Below are positions 35,585-45,734 of a stretch of 64,000 bases of DNA, piece by piece; position 1 is the stretch's first letter, and each line of letters starts with the position of its first letter. The stretch comes from Leptospirales bacterium. GTDB taxonomy: Bacteria > Spirochaetota > Leptospiria > Leptospirales > Leptonemataceae. The stretch lies in the NCBI GenBank assembly GCA_019694685.1, contig JAIBBM010000010.1, positions 27,569 through 91,568 of the forward strand. Reading direction: 5' to 3'. The position numbers and the translations under genes were made by a program. The notes below the pieces were generated by a model. It saw only the letters and a list, made by a program, of their open reading frames with translations, had not been told where the DNA came from and did not search any database.

Positions 35585-37756
35585 ATGCCTAAAATCGAAC
35601 TTACAGATCCGTACACAACTCTTCCACGTGGTGGTTACGTCCTTGAGACATCCGCGGGTTATCTGCAAGTCGGCTCACCACCGGAAACGATTAAGGACAC
35701 AATGTTCCTTCCACGGAGCACTCCTCAGATTTTCGTTCTGCCAAACAAGTTCTTTCACGTAACCAAAGGGATTTCTGTAGCGGAGCTTGAGTTTCCCATT
35801 TACTACAATCACTTTCTGCGCCAGAAGAAAACGTACGTAGTTTGCACAGAGGAACAGCGTGAGCAGCTGAAGATTGTGCTGAATGAGGCCGTGTTCGGTC
35901 CAGATGTAGCAGACCTTAGATCAGAGTACGTCCAGGGAGAGCATACGTTTGGTTACCCTGCGATGAAAGCTGAGATGGATTACTTCCGGGGCAATCGCAA
36001 GCTTGAGGATCTGGTTCGATTTGTCATCTTTCGGGACAATCGAGTGCGACTCAACAATGTCACTATCACTAAGAAAGACGACGGCAACTTTGTGGTGGAA
36101 GATACGGACTGGGCGCGCACCATTGAAGTGCCCGGTGAAGTAGGATTTAACATCATTTACGATACAGGTGAGCGTCTTCCTGAGCCGTATCTACCTCCTG
36201 TACTTGGAATTACATGTCTTGGTCCAAGTCACGGATTTGATACGGAAGATAATACAAGTGGGTTCCTCCTCTGGATCAATCATCAAGGGACTATGGTGGA
36301 TCCACCCGTGAATTCAACAGAGTGGCTACGCAAATCAAACGTAAATCCAAAGCTCATCAACACAATCATTCTCACTCATTGTCATGCGGATCATGATGCT
36401 GGAACTTTCCAGAAGATCCTGGAAGAAGGCAGAATCACAATCTACTCTACTGAAACCGTGATGCACTCCTTTGTGCGAAAGTACCACGCATTGACTCGCA
36501 TTCCAATGAAAGAGCTGTTTACGCTTTTTGAATTTGTTCCCGTGATTGTAGGCAAGAGCTATATGATCAACGGAGCTGAATTCAGATTCAGCTACGCACT
36601 GCATTCTATCCCAAGCCTGAGTTTTGAGTTCAATTTTCAGGATATGTCTTTTCTCTATTCCTCCGACCACCTCAATGATCCTGACAAATTCAAGGAAATG
36701 TTTGAGAAGGGAATTCTAACAGAAACGCGTTACAGAGACCTTTTGAACTTTGCATGGCATCACACGATTATCTATCACGAGGCTGGAATCCCACCTCTAC
36801 ACACTCGCGTGGATTATCTGAAGACTCTTCCGGAGGACATCCAGAAGAAGATTACGGTATATCACATTGCCAAGAAGGACATGCCAAAGGACACGAAGCT
36901 CACTCTGGCCACCTTTGGCATGGAGAACACGGTATACCCACCGATCACTCCGCCAAAACATGAAGAGGCGTACAGGCTGCTGGATGTACTTTCCAACATT
37001 GATATCTTTCGCAACTTCCCCATCTCCAAATCAAAGGAGTTTCTCACTCTGGTAGAAGAGGAAATTTTCAAGCGCGGGGACTACATCATCCGCAAAAACA
37101 CAATGGGGGATAAGTTCTACATCATTCAGTCTGGAAACGTAAAAGTGGAAGGAATGGAGCAAGAAGAACCTAACGATGGTGCGTTTAAACGCTACGGAAG
37201 TTACGAGTATTTCGGGGAAGCCTCACTGATCCTGGAGCGTCCTCGCTCTGCGGATGTAATTGCAGAGACGGATGTGATCGCTCTTACCATTGAAAAGTCA
37301 AGATTCCTAAATTTTATTAAGGGTTCGGATCTACTCGATAAGTTCGCACAGCTCAATGAAATCAGAAAGACCGGAACCTGGGAAGTTCTCTCTCAGTCTC
37401 GTCTTCTTGGCGGGATCACTTCCGCGCAGAAAACGCAGCTTGAATTGATCATGGATCGTAAGAGCTTCCGTGCAGGTTCGTATTTGATCGAGCAGGGACG
37501 TAATTTCTACGAAGCGTTTATCATCAAACACGGGACCGTGGAAGTTCTATCAAACGGACGCGTAGTGGAGAAGCTGGGCAGAGGAGATTTCTGCGGAGAG
37601 ATCTTCTGTCTGCAAAAGGAATCGCCATCTACTTTGACGTTTCGCGCCGTCTCGGACATAGATGTATACGCCATTGACAGGCCACGGCTTGTACACTACA
37701 TCGCAGACAATCCGGGTGTGTATATGCGCTTGAACTATGTCTACGGCGCTTCCTGA
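35585..37756 (+). CDS. Metallo-beta-lactamase-fold protein with two cyclic-nucleotide-binding domains
   Basis: A 723-residue cytoplasmic fusion. The MBL core contains THCHADHDAG near residue 262 (HxHxDH metal site), with further ligands expected in YSSDHLND near 360. Two CRP-type nucleotide-binding domains follow, near residues 470-600 (YEYFGEASLILERPRSADV) and 610-720 (GRGDFCGEIFCLQKESPS). The first keeps the phosphate-binding GEASL...RPRSAD pattern; the second has changes there. The N-terminal 200 residues are unknown. Ligand-controlled hydrolase is inferred. AAAGGAAG precedes the ATG. Confidence 0.8.
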   Translation: MPKIELTDPYTTLPRGGYVLETSAGYLQVGSPPETIKDTMFLPRSTPQIFVLPNKFFHVTKGISVAELEFPIYYNHFLRQKKTYVVCTEEQREQLKIVLNEAVFGPDVADLRSEYVQGEHTFGYPAMKAEMDYFRGNRKLEDLVRFVIFRDNRVRLNNVTITKKDDGNFVVEDTDWARTIEVPGEVGFNIIYDTGERLPEPYLPPVLGITCLGPSHGFDTEDNTSGFLLWINHQGTMVDPPVNSTEWLRKSNVNPKLINTIILTHCHADHDAGTFQKILEEGRITIYSTETVMHSFVRKYHALTRIPMKELFTLFEFVPVIVGKSYMINGAEFRFSYALHSIPSLSFEFNFQDMSFLYSSDHLNDPDKFKEMFEKGILTETRYRDLLNFAWHHTIIYHEAGIPPLHTRVDYLKTLPEDIQKKITVYHIAKKDMPKDTKLTLATFGMENTVYPPITPPKHEEAYRLLDVLSNIDIFRNFPISKSKEFLTLVEEEIFKRGDYIIRKNTMGDKFYIIQSGNVKVEGMEQEEPNDGAFKRYGSYEYFGEASLILERPRSADVIAETDVIALTIEKSRFLNFIKGSDLLDKFAQLNEIRKTGTWEVLSQSRLLGGITSAQKTQLELIMDRKSFRAGSYLIEQGRNFYEAFIIKHGTVEVLSNGRVVEKLGRGDFCGEIFCLQKESPSTLTFRAVSDIDVYAIDRPRLVHYIADNPGVYMRLNYVYGAS

Positions 37757-37760
37757 TCGA

Positions 37761-38570
37761 CTAGAATTGCAGAAAGCCTGCCCACTGCGCCACGATTTGT
37801 AGCGGAATCGCAGTCAGAGTAGCAAAGCCGAGGCTTGCGCCAAACGGGGCGGGCGCATTTCTAGATCCCTGGATGACCAGACTGTAGAAGATGCTACCGC
37901 ATGCGGCGGCAACAAATACAATCAGTAGAGTTGGGAATCCGAAAAACAGACCGACCGCGGCAGAGAGAGGAACATCACCGAATCCCATCATGGTTCTACC
38001 GGTCAGACGTGAAATCCAGTACAGCGCTCCGAAGATGACTAGAGTTCCACCACCTCCGATCAGGCGAGCGGTCGTTCCATCTGCGATTGCTGTGAGAATG
38101 GCTGCCCACAAGAAAAGAAAGGCTGTGTTTTCATGATCAAGGATCATGTGTCGAGTATCTGTGACGATGCTCACATAAAGTTGGCCGGCAAACAGAGTCA
38201 TGAGGAGAGCTTCTGGCCAGGACCTGCCAAAATAGAGGAGAGTGGGCAGCAGAATGGCAAGATAAATTTCTGCAACTAAATGTTTGGGTGAGATTCTGGT
38301 GCCGCACTCTGCGCATCGTGCGCGTGAGAATGCATATCCAAAAACAGGGATCAAATATACACGAGAGATGGGTGCTCCGCATTCCATGCAAAAAGACGGT
38401 TTGAAAATGAGCGCGCGAAACCGATCTCTCTTGCGCGGATAGGATTTTCGCGCTGCGGAATAGAAGAAATACGACACGCGCGTTGCGGTTGCGTAGTAGA
38501 AGCTGCCCAGAATGGCACCGAGCAACCCTGCAAAGACGTAAGCGAAAGGGAGGAGGAGCTCCTCACTCAT
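37761..38570 (-). CDS. pilD: Prepilin peptidase (A24 family)
   Basis: Membrane aspartic protease that cleaves type IV pilin-like leader peptides. The 269-residue protein has about eight hydrophobic segments. The N-terminal domain has two cysteine pairs (CMECG and CAECG) for zinc. Catalytic Asp residues are in VTDTRHMILDH (near residue 138) and MGFGDVPL (near residue 195); the family usual is GxGDxK. No pilin or pilus assembly genes are in the window. Its start overlaps the end of the upstream aminotransferase gene by four bases. Confidence 0.87.
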   Translation of the reverse strand: MSEELLLPFAYVFAGLLGAILGSFYYATATRVSYFFYSAARKSYPRKRDRFRALIFKPSFCMECGAPISRVYLIPVFGYAFSRARCAECGTRISPKHLVAEIYLAILLPTLLYFGRSWPEALLMTLFAGQLYVSIVTDTRHMILDHENTAFLFLWAAILTAIADGTTARLIGGGGTLVIFGALYWISRLTGRTMMGFGDVPLSAAVGLFFGFPTLLIVFVAAACGSIFYSLVIQGSRNAPAPFGASLGFATLTAIPLQIVAQWAGFLQF

Positions 38571-39661
38571 TTCAAAAGGCTCACGAAAGCTGCGAGGCCT
38601 CTCTCTAAAGTCTCAGGGGATGCCGCGTACGAAATGCGAATTCGTGTGCGCTCAGCGCAGAATATGCTGCCGGGCACTACCAGAAGTTGCTTTTCATTGA
38701 TAGCCCTCTCAACGAATGAATCTTCATCTTCCATCACGTCAGGAAAGATATAGAACGCGCCACCTGGTTCGGGAAACTTCACACGCCCGGAGAGAGCACT
38801 CACACATGCATCCCGATTCTTTTTGTAAGCCTTCACGTACGAACTCATATCCAGGTCCAGAGCGCGAATGCCTGCCCATTGGACCGGGGCCGGTGCGCAA
38901 ACTACAGTATACTGTTGCAGTGTAGTCATTGCCTTTATGATCGCTTCTGGTCCGTGCGCCGCGGCCAGGCGAAGACCCGTCATGCTGTATGTTTTTGAAA
39001 AGCCGCTTAGAGTGATTGTGTTCTTGTGGACGGAGGCAGCACTCGTGAACTGGCCTTCGTAATCAAACAGTTCATAGATTTCGTCTGATACAAGAAGTGC
39101 GTTTCGCGCATCTGCAAACTTTGCGAGAGCCTCAATCTGGCTCTTCTTCATCACATAACCAGTTGGATTAGAAGGTGTGGCAAAGATGATCAAAGAGAAG
39201 TCGCCGGGAGGCAGACGATCCAGATCTTCCTGTGTAAATTCCTCCGGGACAGTGGTCACGTTCGCATTGAAATAGCGAAGCAAGCTTCTATAAATAAGAA
39301 AGCAGGGATCCGTGATCAGTACGCGAGTGCCTGGATCGATCGTTGCCAGAAACAAGAGCTGGATTAGACTGGAGATGCCGGAGCTAATCAGGATGTGCTC
39401 TGGAGATGCAGCGAACTTGTTTTGCTCTAAAAATTTTCGCGCGATTCGTTCTCGCAACGGAAGAATTCCCTGAGTGGGCGTATAGGCCGTTTTTCCGTCT
39501 TTCAGCGCGGCCGCGATTGCCTCTGTGATTGGTTCAGGAGTTGCATAGTGCGGCTGGCCAATGGACAGATTGATTGGATTTTCGAGCTTCGCGGCCAGGT
39601 CAAACGCGCGCCTGATTTTCGACGTGTCGATTCTACTCATCCTTTCTGAGAGTTTCAGCAT
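38567..39661 (-). CDS. Class I/II pyridoxal-phosphate aminotransferase
   Basis: A 364-residue PLP-dependent transaminase of fold type I. NLSIGQPHYATPEP is the N-terminal family segment; FATPSNPTGYV holds the Asn/Pro/Thr-Gly motif; SDEIYELFDYEG the Asp/Tyr, and SGFSKTYSMTGLRL the Lys (near residue 220) with the downstream Arg. The C-terminal Arg is in CAERTRIRISYAAS. It resembles aspartate/aromatic or histidinol-phosphate-like enzymes, with substrate not set by sequence. It overlaps the prepilin peptidase by four bases. Confidence 0.88.
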   Translation of the reverse strand: MLKLSERMSRIDTSKIRRAFDLAAKLENPINLSIGQPHYATPEPITEAIAAALKDGKTAYTPTQGILPLRERIARKFLEQNKFAASPEHILISSGISSLIQLLFLATIDPGTRVLITDPCFLIYRSLLRYFNANVTTVPEEFTQEDLDRLPPGDFSLIIFATPSNPTGYVMKKSQIEALAKFADARNALLVSDEIYELFDYEGQFTSAASVHKNTITLSGFSKTYSMTGLRLAAAHGPEAIIKAMTTLQQYTVVCAPAPVQWAGIRALDLDMSSYVKAYKKNRDACVSALSGRVKFPEPGGAFYIFPDVMEDEDSFVERAINEKQLLVVPGSIFCAERTRIRISYAASPETLERGLAAFVSLLK

Positions 39662-39732
39662 CGCATCCTCCGAAAAATATTGTTTCCAAGAACCAGCCTG
39701 GGCGCGGGATGGTTTCAGGTCCGCTTTAGAGT

Positions 39733-42700
39733 ATGAGCGTTGTGCGCATAGCCGGAATTGACTTTCCAGTGAGCGAGCGGGAAACCGAGTGGCTTCCTTC
39801 GGCTAACCTTGTCCTTACACCCACCACCATTCGCAATTTGCAGAAGATCCTGCATCCTCTTCGCGCTGGCATTCCTCTCTTGCTCGTAGGGGACGCGGGT
39901 GTAGGCAAGAACGCTCTCATCTATTATATCAACGCTCTGCGAAAGCACCCAACCATTCGTTACAGTTTCAATGAAGACACTCTGCCAGAAGACCTCGTGG
40001 GTGCGTATCGCATTGACCCCGGCCATTCTTTTGTCTGGTCCGATGGTCCGCTGACTCATGCGATTCGCACTGGTTCTGTCTTTGTCGCTGATGAAATGAA
40101 TCTGGCGCCGCCAGAAGTGTTGAAGCGATTCCTGTCCGTTTTTTCAGAAGGCAGCATCCAGATTCTTGAAGGAGATTCGTCTACTCTCAGGCCTGCTCCT
40201 GGTTTTCATTTCATCGCAACGCAGAATCCCGCGGAAGGATTCGAGGGCAGAAAAAACCTACCGCGCGAAATCCAGAAGTATTTCGCCACTGTCTATGTGG
40301 ATGCGTATCCGGATTCGGAAGTAATCGAAATCCTCTGCGGAACTCATCCAACTGTTCGCGCGGATCTGGTAGAAGCAATTGTGCGCATCAATGGCAAAGT
40401 AGAAACGGCACTTGTAAAGCGCGAGATTGGTGCGCGAGATCTTGAGAGATATCACTTTAACCTGCGCAATATGAATCGCCTGTGCTATCGCATTGCAGGT
40501 TCAGACGGATCCGTGGCCGCCGTGCAGCGCGAAATTTATGATGTGTATGTTCTCCCTTTCCGCAATCCTGAAGATCAAAAAATAGTAAAAGAAATCATCC
40601 ATTCTGTAATTCCAGATCGTGCAGAGGAATCATCCGTGCGAATCTCCGTGGGTGGGGATGCAATCTCCATTGGACATGCCATCCTCAAGCCTGCAGTGAT
40701 CGATCGCGCTCGGATTGAAGATTCTTTCAATCATTTTCCACCGGTAGAGAGTCGATTGCCGCTTCTTGCTTCCATCGCGCGTTCTGTGGAAATGCATGAA
40801 AACGTGCTTCTCGAAAGCGACGCGGATGTGGAGCCAGAGGAATATGCTGAATTCTTCGCGAGGATGATGGGCGCGGAGCTCACCGTTGTGCATTTGTCTA
40901 GAGGAATGCACACCTCTGATGTTCTCGGTGGTCTTAAGCCGGTTCGCGACCGTGAACTGGAATGGGTGGACGGACCAATCACCAGAGCAGTGCGAAACGG
41001 CCATTATCTGCTGATTCGCGGACTGGAAGCCGCAGGACCGGAGCTCGTAGAAAAGTTGAACATGCTCCTGGATGATGCAAGAGCTCTTCTCCTTCCACCG
41101 GAAGCAGGCGAAAGGGAACCTCTCCTCCTGAAAGAGAACTCTGTAATTTTTGCCGTTAAGGTATTTAGAAATACTAAAAGTATTACAACTATTTCCAGAG
41201 CATTTCGAAATCGCTTTAGCTCAGTGATCGTTGGCGCGACTCAGGATCCGGTCAGCCTTGAAGATATTGTACTGTCTGCTCTCGATTCGGATGAGAGTGC
41301 ACGTGATCTGGCCGCACGCATGGTTCAGTTTCATTTGAAGATTCGTGATCATGCAGAAAAGCGCGAGATCGGTTCTGCCAATATTCAACCTTATATGTAT
41401 GGCCTTACCAATCTCCACAGATGGGCCAGTCTGCTTGTCGGAAGCAATCCTGAAAGTGGGGAAGATCTAAAGGCGATCGTCATTCGATCTGCGGGTATTT
41501 CCTATCTCAACGAAATCAGCGATCCAATGGAACGAGAGAAGATGTATCAGGCTCTGGAACGGATTCTTTCCGGTCTTCCACTCGACGAGCTCAGCCAGAA
41601 TGCTGATGCGTTAAAAAAAAAACACCTGATTAAGCGAACCACCTTTCAGAAGAAAATCGACTGGGATCCATCTCAGCATTTTCGCGAAGCAAATACAGGC
41701 CGCGCCCAGCGCAAGCTAACCGGGCAAGAGCTGAAGAAGGGTGTTCGCATCAATACGCCGGAGACCGGTGGAAACACAAAAGAAGGTCCGGACGCATGGT
41801 ACGGACAGGACACCCAGGGAAATCGTGGGCAGGGCGAACCCGGACACGGTGGTGGCGGATGGGGCTATCGCACAGAAGAACTATATCAAGAATTCCTGAA
41901 GAAGAGGCGCGCGCTCTGGGAATACAACATTGGCGTTTCTCTGCAGGACTTTCATGAAGTCTTTGGGTCTGAGATAGAAAGGGTGGTGATTGATTTTGAT
42001 CGATTGCTCGACCCCAGGTCCGACATTCATCGTCGCTACCAGAATCACGGATCTCGCGTGGACGGTAGACGTTATCTGGCATACATATCAGGAAAAGGGG
42101 ACGGCCGGGTCTTCGATAAGACCACCGTTGTGCTCGAAAGAGATCGACTCAAGGGGGTTGAAATCATTTTCGCCGTCAACAAAGGAAGGCGCATTTTCAA
42201 TTTCGAATACTCGATTGCCACACTCGTTTCTATTTTAAGCAGCACGATCATTCTCTCCAATCACAAGGTGCCAGTGGCTGCCTGCGGTTATTCTGATCTT
42301 AAGAATCAGAAGAAAGACATTGATCTGATGTGGTTTAAGAATCTGGATGATCCTTATACGAATCAAGAAGAGGAGCATCTGTTTTCTGGACTGGCGCGAG
42401 ACTGGCACGGAGATACCGTTCCCGAAGCAGACGTGCTTGTATCGCTCGCAGACAGTTTTTCAGCCGCTGCTACCACGCGCATTCTGGTGATGCTTTCTGA
42501 CTTCCGCGGGTCTCGTGCGAAGATGAAACTGGAAGATACGGTTGCGTCTAAAGAATCTGTGGATTTGAAGCAGATGACGGAGCAGATGGAGAAACGCGAC
42601 ATTCATTTCCTGGGTGTTGGTCTTGGTCCAAAGTCACTGGCCGAGTATTTCTTTCCGGAACACCTCAGCGTGGGTGGAGAGAACTACGCGAACCTGCCCA

Positions 42701-42753
42701 TTTTACTTTCCAATAAGCTTTCAGAAATGATCCATCGGTATCATAGATCATGA
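39733..42753 (+). CDS. Midasin-like AAA-VWA protein with a degenerate second ATPase module
   Basis: A 1006-residue protein. Module 1 has Walker A GDAGVGKNALI (Gly53-Asn60, where Ser/Thr is expected) and Walker B VADEMNLAPPE near residue 119. Module 2 keeps the fold pattern (SDVLGGLKPVRDRELEWVDG) but the P-loop is lost (LLESDADVEPEEY) and the acidic pair is replaced (LLIRGLEAAG). Residues about 690-720 are Gly-rich. The C-terminal part resembles a CobT/midasin VWA domain, but the DxSxS metal site reads FAVNKGRRI. MoxR/midasin proteins remodel complexes or insert metals. Coupled to the next gene by ATGA. Confidence 0.78.
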   Translation: MSVVRIAGIDFPVSERETEWLPSANLVLTPTTIRNLQKILHPLRAGIPLLLVGDAGVGKNALIYYINALRKHPTIRYSFNEDTLPEDLVGAYRIDPGHSFVWSDGPLTHAIRTGSVFVADEMNLAPPEVLKRFLSVFSEGSIQILEGDSSTLRPAPGFHFIATQNPAEGFEGRKNLPREIQKYFATVYVDAYPDSEVIEILCGTHPTVRADLVEAIVRINGKVETALVKREIGARDLERYHFNLRNMNRLCYRIAGSDGSVAAVQREIYDVYVLPFRNPEDQKIVKEIIHSVIPDRAEESSVRISVGGDAISIGHAILKPAVIDRARIEDSFNHFPPVESRLPLLASIARSVEMHENVLLESDADVEPEEYAEFFARMMGAELTVVHLSRGMHTSDVLGGLKPVRDRELEWVDGPITRAVRNGHYLLIRGLEAAGPELVEKLNMLLDDARALLLPPEAGEREPLLLKENSVIFAVKVFRNTKSITTISRAFRNRFSSVIVGATQDPVSLEDIVLSALDSDESARDLAARMVQFHLKIRDHAEKREIGSANIQPYMYGLTNLHRWASLLVGSNPESGEDLKAIVIRSAGISYLNEISDPMEREKMYQALERILSGLPLDELSQNADALKKKHLIKRTTFQKKIDWDPSQHFREANTGRAQRKLTGQELKKGVRINTPETGGNTKEGPDAWYGQDTQGNRGQGEPGHGGGGWGYRTEELYQEFLKKRRALWEYNIGVSLQDFHEVFGSEIERVVIDFDRLLDPRSDIHRRYQNHGSRVDGRRYLAYISGKGDGRVFDKTTVVLERDRLKGVEIIFAVNKGRRIFNFEYSIATLVSILSSTIILSNHKVPVAACGYSDLKNQKKDIDLMWFKNLDDPYTNQEEEHLFSGLARDWHGDTVPEADVLVSLADSFSAAATTRILVMLSDFRGSRAKMKLEDTVASKESVDLKQMTEQMEKRDIHFLGVGLGPKSLAEYFFPEHLSVGGENYANLPILLSNKLSEMIHRYHRS

Positions 42754-43415
42754 AAAAGCCTCTGGCCTCGAAAAAGAAATCGAAGCCGGTCACCACCAAA
42801 AAAGCAATCAATGCGCGGAGCAAACCTTCACAGGCAGGCCGGCTTTCTCGGAACTTTGCTCGGGACGTGTATGTTCATCCCCAGGCGACCGTGATGGGAG
42901 ATGTCACCCTTGGACAAGGGGTGTCGATCTGGCCCGGAGCAGTCCTTCGCGGAGACATGAACAGCATACGAATTGGCAGGATGGTGAACATTCAGGACAA
43001 CTGCACTCTTCATGTAGACTCTTCGCTTGGTCTGGAAATAGGCGAATACACTCTAGTCGGTCACAATTGTATGATTCATTCATGCACGATCGGAAGAGGC
43101 TGCCTGATTGGAATCGGATCTGTCATCCTGGAAGGAGCGGTCATTGGAGACGGCGCCATGATCACTGCCGGTTGTCTGGTGCGTGGAGGACGCAAGATCC
43201 CTCCGTTTTCCCTTGTCGTTTCAAAGAATGGAGAGCTAGTTGTATATGAGAAGAAGGCGCGCACTCTCCTTGCACTCGCCGGGTGCATTGAATATAGCGA
43301 ACTGGCCCGGCGCGCACAGAAGGGAAAGTTCGGCCCTTTTTCCGTTGATGAAGAAAAGCAATTTTATGCAGAGGCACAGATCGTCTACGCGCAGTTATTC
43401 GGAGAAGTGAAATGA
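42750..43415 (+). CDS. Gamma-carbonic-anhydrase-like trimeric LbH protein
   Basis: A 221-residue left-handed-beta-helix protein. Hexapeptide repeats run from about residue 40 to 140. The zinc ligands of gamma-class enzymes are in place: His in NCTLHVD and the two in GHNCMIHS, five residues apart. A Lys/Ala/Arg-rich N-terminal tail of about 30 residues is atypical. Enzymes of this group (YrdA/PaaY-like) are often weak carbonic anhydrases. It sits in an operon between the AAA-VWA gene and ribBA, coupled on both sides by ATGA overlaps. Confidence 0.82.
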   Translation: MKKPLASKKKSKPVTTKKAINARSKPSQAGRLSRNFARDVYVHPQATVMGDVTLGQGVSIWPGAVLRGDMNSIRIGRMVNIQDNCTLHVDSSLGLEIGEYTLVGHNCMIHSCTIGRGCLIGIGSVILEGAVIGDGAMITAGCLVRGGRKIPPFSLVVSKNGELVVYEKKARTLLALAGCIEYSELARRAQKGKFGPFSVDEEKQFYAEAQIVYAQLFGEVK

Positions 43416-44611
43416 ACGGAAATATAGAACAGGCAATAGAAGACATTCGACACGGCCGCATGATCATCCTTGTGGATTCGGAGGCACGCGAAAACGAGGG
43501 AGACCTCATCATCGCGGCAGAGTATGCGGATGCGCAGGCTGTGAACTTCATGGCCGTTCACGGCCGAGGCCTGATTTGCGTTCCCCTGGACGAAGAAACA
43601 GCAGTGCGTCTAGAGCTCGGACCCATGGTTCGCAGAAATACAGATCAATTCAGAACCAATTTTACTGTAAGCGTGGATGCGGCGCACGGAACTACAACTG
43701 GAATTTCAGCTGCGGATCGCGCGGCCACGATCAAGGTGCTTGCGGACAGTACGTCTCGTCCCGAGGATCTGATTCGGCCCGGGCATATTTTCCCACTGAT
43801 TGCGGCAAAAGGTGGGTCTTTGAGAAGAGCCGGGCATACAGAAGCCTCTACGGATCTTGCAAGGCTTGCCGGACTCAGGCCTGTATCTGTGATCTGCGAA
43901 ATCATGAATGAAGATGGAACCATGGCTCGTCTTCCGGATCTGCAGATTTTCGCAGAACGCCATGGCCTGAAGATTTATACAATTGAAGATTTGATTCGCT
44001 ATCGCCGTGCGCACGACACTCTGATTCGCAAAGAAGTGGAAGCAAGAATTCCAACAGATTTTGGCGAATTCAAAGTGAACGCGTACTCCACAACCGTAGA
44101 TGATAAAATTCATTTAGCATTGATCCACGGAGATGTAAAAGGGAAGGAAAATGTTCCAGTGCGCGTGCACAGCGAGTGTCTTACCGGAGATGTGTTTCAT
44201 TCTCTCCGCTGCGATTGTGGTGAACAACTTGCGCGAGCGTTGTCTTTTATTTCACGTCAGGAATGCGGCGTTCTACTCTACATGAGACAGGAAGGTCGGG
44301 GGATCGGGCTTCTCAATAAACTGAAAGCCTACGAATTGCAGGACACGGGCCTCGATACTGTGGAAGCAAACGAGAAGCTGGGGTTTGCCGCTGACCTTCG
44401 CGACTACGGAATTGGCGCACAAATGCTTTCTTCTCTGGGAATCACAAGCATGCAGCTTCTGACTAACAATCCGCGCAAAGTGGTCGGGCTTGAAGGGCAT
44501 GGTCTGGTTATCACAGGTAGAATCCCGATCGCAGTGGAGCCTGGAGATGAAAACAGAAAGTATCTAACCACCAAGAAGAATAGACTGGGCCATCTGCTCG
44601 ATACAGTCTAG
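43412..44611 (+). CDS. ribBA: RibBA: DHBP synthase / GTP cyclohydrolase II
   Basis: Bifunctional riboflavin enzyme of 399 residues. The N-terminal RibB half has [17 protein letters not shown] (Glu/Asp metal residues; first residues differ slightly from DDEDRENEG), GRGLICVPL and [12 protein letters not shown]. The C-terminal RibA half has the zinc site [15 protein letters not shown], then [17 protein letters not shown] with the catalytic Arg/Tyr region. Both halves look active. Convergent with the ClpS-like gene; the stops overlap by four bases. Confidence 0.94.
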   Translation: MNGNIEQAIEDIRHGRMIILVDSEARENEGDLIIAAEYADAQAVNFMAVHGRGLICVPLDEETAVRLELGPMVRRNTDQFRTNFTVSVDAAHGTTTGISAADRAATIKVLADSTSRPEDLIRPGHIFPLIAAKGGSLRRAGHTEASTDLARLAGLRPVSVICEIMNEDGTMARLPDLQIFAERHGLKIYTIEDLIRYRRAHDTLIRKEVEARIPTDFGEFKVNAYSTTVDDKIHLALIHGDVKGKENVPVRVHSECLTGDVFHSLRCDCGEQLARALSFISRQECGVLLYMRQEGRGIGLLNKLKAYELQDTGLDTVEANEKLGFAADLRDYGIGAQMLSSLGITSMQLLTNNPRKVVGLEGHGLVITGRIPIAVEPGDENRKYLTTKKNRLGHLLDTV

Positions 44612-44904
44612 GCGGCGGGCACGACCAGTACTTCGATTCCGATGGTGCGAATGACAGAAGCCACAGCTTCCGCATCCGCTTGCGACCCTTCGAAAACTTC
44701 TGCTCTGCCATTCTGATCCACCGCAATGGCGATTTCCAGCGCGTCTCTGTAATGGATTCCGAGCGCTTTCATGCAGATCTGAATGACCTGCTCATACGTA
44801 TTTACGTCATTGTCGATGATCACGACTCTATAGGCTCCTTCGCTTGTTTGAGGCGAAAAGACCTCCAGGCGTCCCGGGGCGGAGCGAAGCTCGATTGCGG
44901 TCAC
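44608..44904 (-). CDS. ClpS-like adaptor protein
   Basis: A 98-residue protein that resembles the ClpS core from residue 24: [37 protein letters not shown], then [17 protein letters not shown]. The overall pattern follows ClpS, but residues that bind N-degrons differ: the NDD motif reads DND, and the conserved His of VHxxG is Asp (AVDQNG). The gene overlaps ribBA at the stops. It could be a ClpS paralogue with altered specificity. Two ClpP genes and clpX are in this window, no clpA. Confidence 0.7.
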   Translation of the reverse strand: MTAIELRSAPGRLEVFSPQTSEGAYRVVIIDNDVNTYEQVIQICMKALGIHYRDALEIAIAVDQNGRAEVFEGSQADAEAVASVIRTIGIEVLVVPAA

Positions 44905-44972
44905 TTGTTTTTTGAATTAGATCCTCGATTCTGCGCAAGAAATTAATTGATTGGCCCGGCACCGGCTGGTTC

Positions 44973-45734
44973 ATGAATCTTATGGAGCCATCCGTCGACT
45001 CTTCCGGCCAGGAGACCCCTGATAGTCCGGAGTTCATGGACTTCGACCTGCATCTAGAGTATCTCATCCAGCAGGATCATCCTCGCATCATGAACCTGGA
45101 GAGGAAGATTCCTCAGAACTATTCCTGGCAAAGGCTTCTGTCCAAACATTTTGCAAATCCTGCATTCGATCTTGGACGCGACGACTGCGAAGTAGTGCTG
45201 GAAGCGGGCAAGAAGGTGTACAGGATTCAGGAAACTCGAAAGCCTACCACGTTCTACAGTCTGCTTCGCTTTCTTGAATTCTTTCGCTCGAACACAGAGA
45301 AGCTTACCCAGAACCTCAATTTGATTGAGCAGCATTACGATCGGGTTCACAAAACAAAGCACGAGAACACCGGTCTTCGTGGCCTCTTGCGAAAGCAATG
45401 GACCAGCGACATGATCGACAACAAACATGAAATCATAGCGGCTGCACTTCAGAAAGATACAAATGTGGATTCTGTTCTTGGAAAACTGGAGCATTTGCTC
45501 GCAGAGAATCTTCCAGTTACAACTCGCTGGCAGTACTTGCTGCAGCCTTTCATGAATGAAGTGATCAATCATATCAATCACAATCTTCGCGATGGCGCAT
45601 TCAATCTTCGCATGTATTATCCGGTGCGAACCATGGAAGATAAATTCAAGCCTTACTATTCAAATGCAATGCGTTACGCGGTGGAGCTCATCGACGCGGA
45701 AAAGATTACTTCTGCATTTGTGAAGAGACTTTAG
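44973..45734 (+). CDS. Hypothetical protein
   Basis: A 253-residue soluble protein, mostly helical, without signal peptide, membrane segment or known motif. The acidic N-terminus (SSGQETPDSPEFMDFDLH) is followed by a basic-aromatic central part and several His/Asn residues (NEVINHINHNLRD). The next gene begins immediately after its stop, so it is co-transcribed with a thioredoxin-like gene. I do not recognise it. Confidence 0.68.
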   Translation: MNLMEPSVDSSGQETPDSPEFMDFDLHLEYLIQQDHPRIMNLERKIPQNYSWQRLLSKHFANPAFDLGRDDCEVVLEAGKKVYRIQETRKPTTFYSLLRFLEFFRSNTEKLTQNLNLIEQHYDRVHKTKHENTGLRGLLRKQWTSDMIDNKHEIIAAALQKDTNVDSVLGKLEHLLAENLPVTTRWQYLLQPFMNEVINHINHNLRDGAFNLRMYYPVRTMEDKFKPYYSNAMRYAVELIDAEKITSAFVKRL

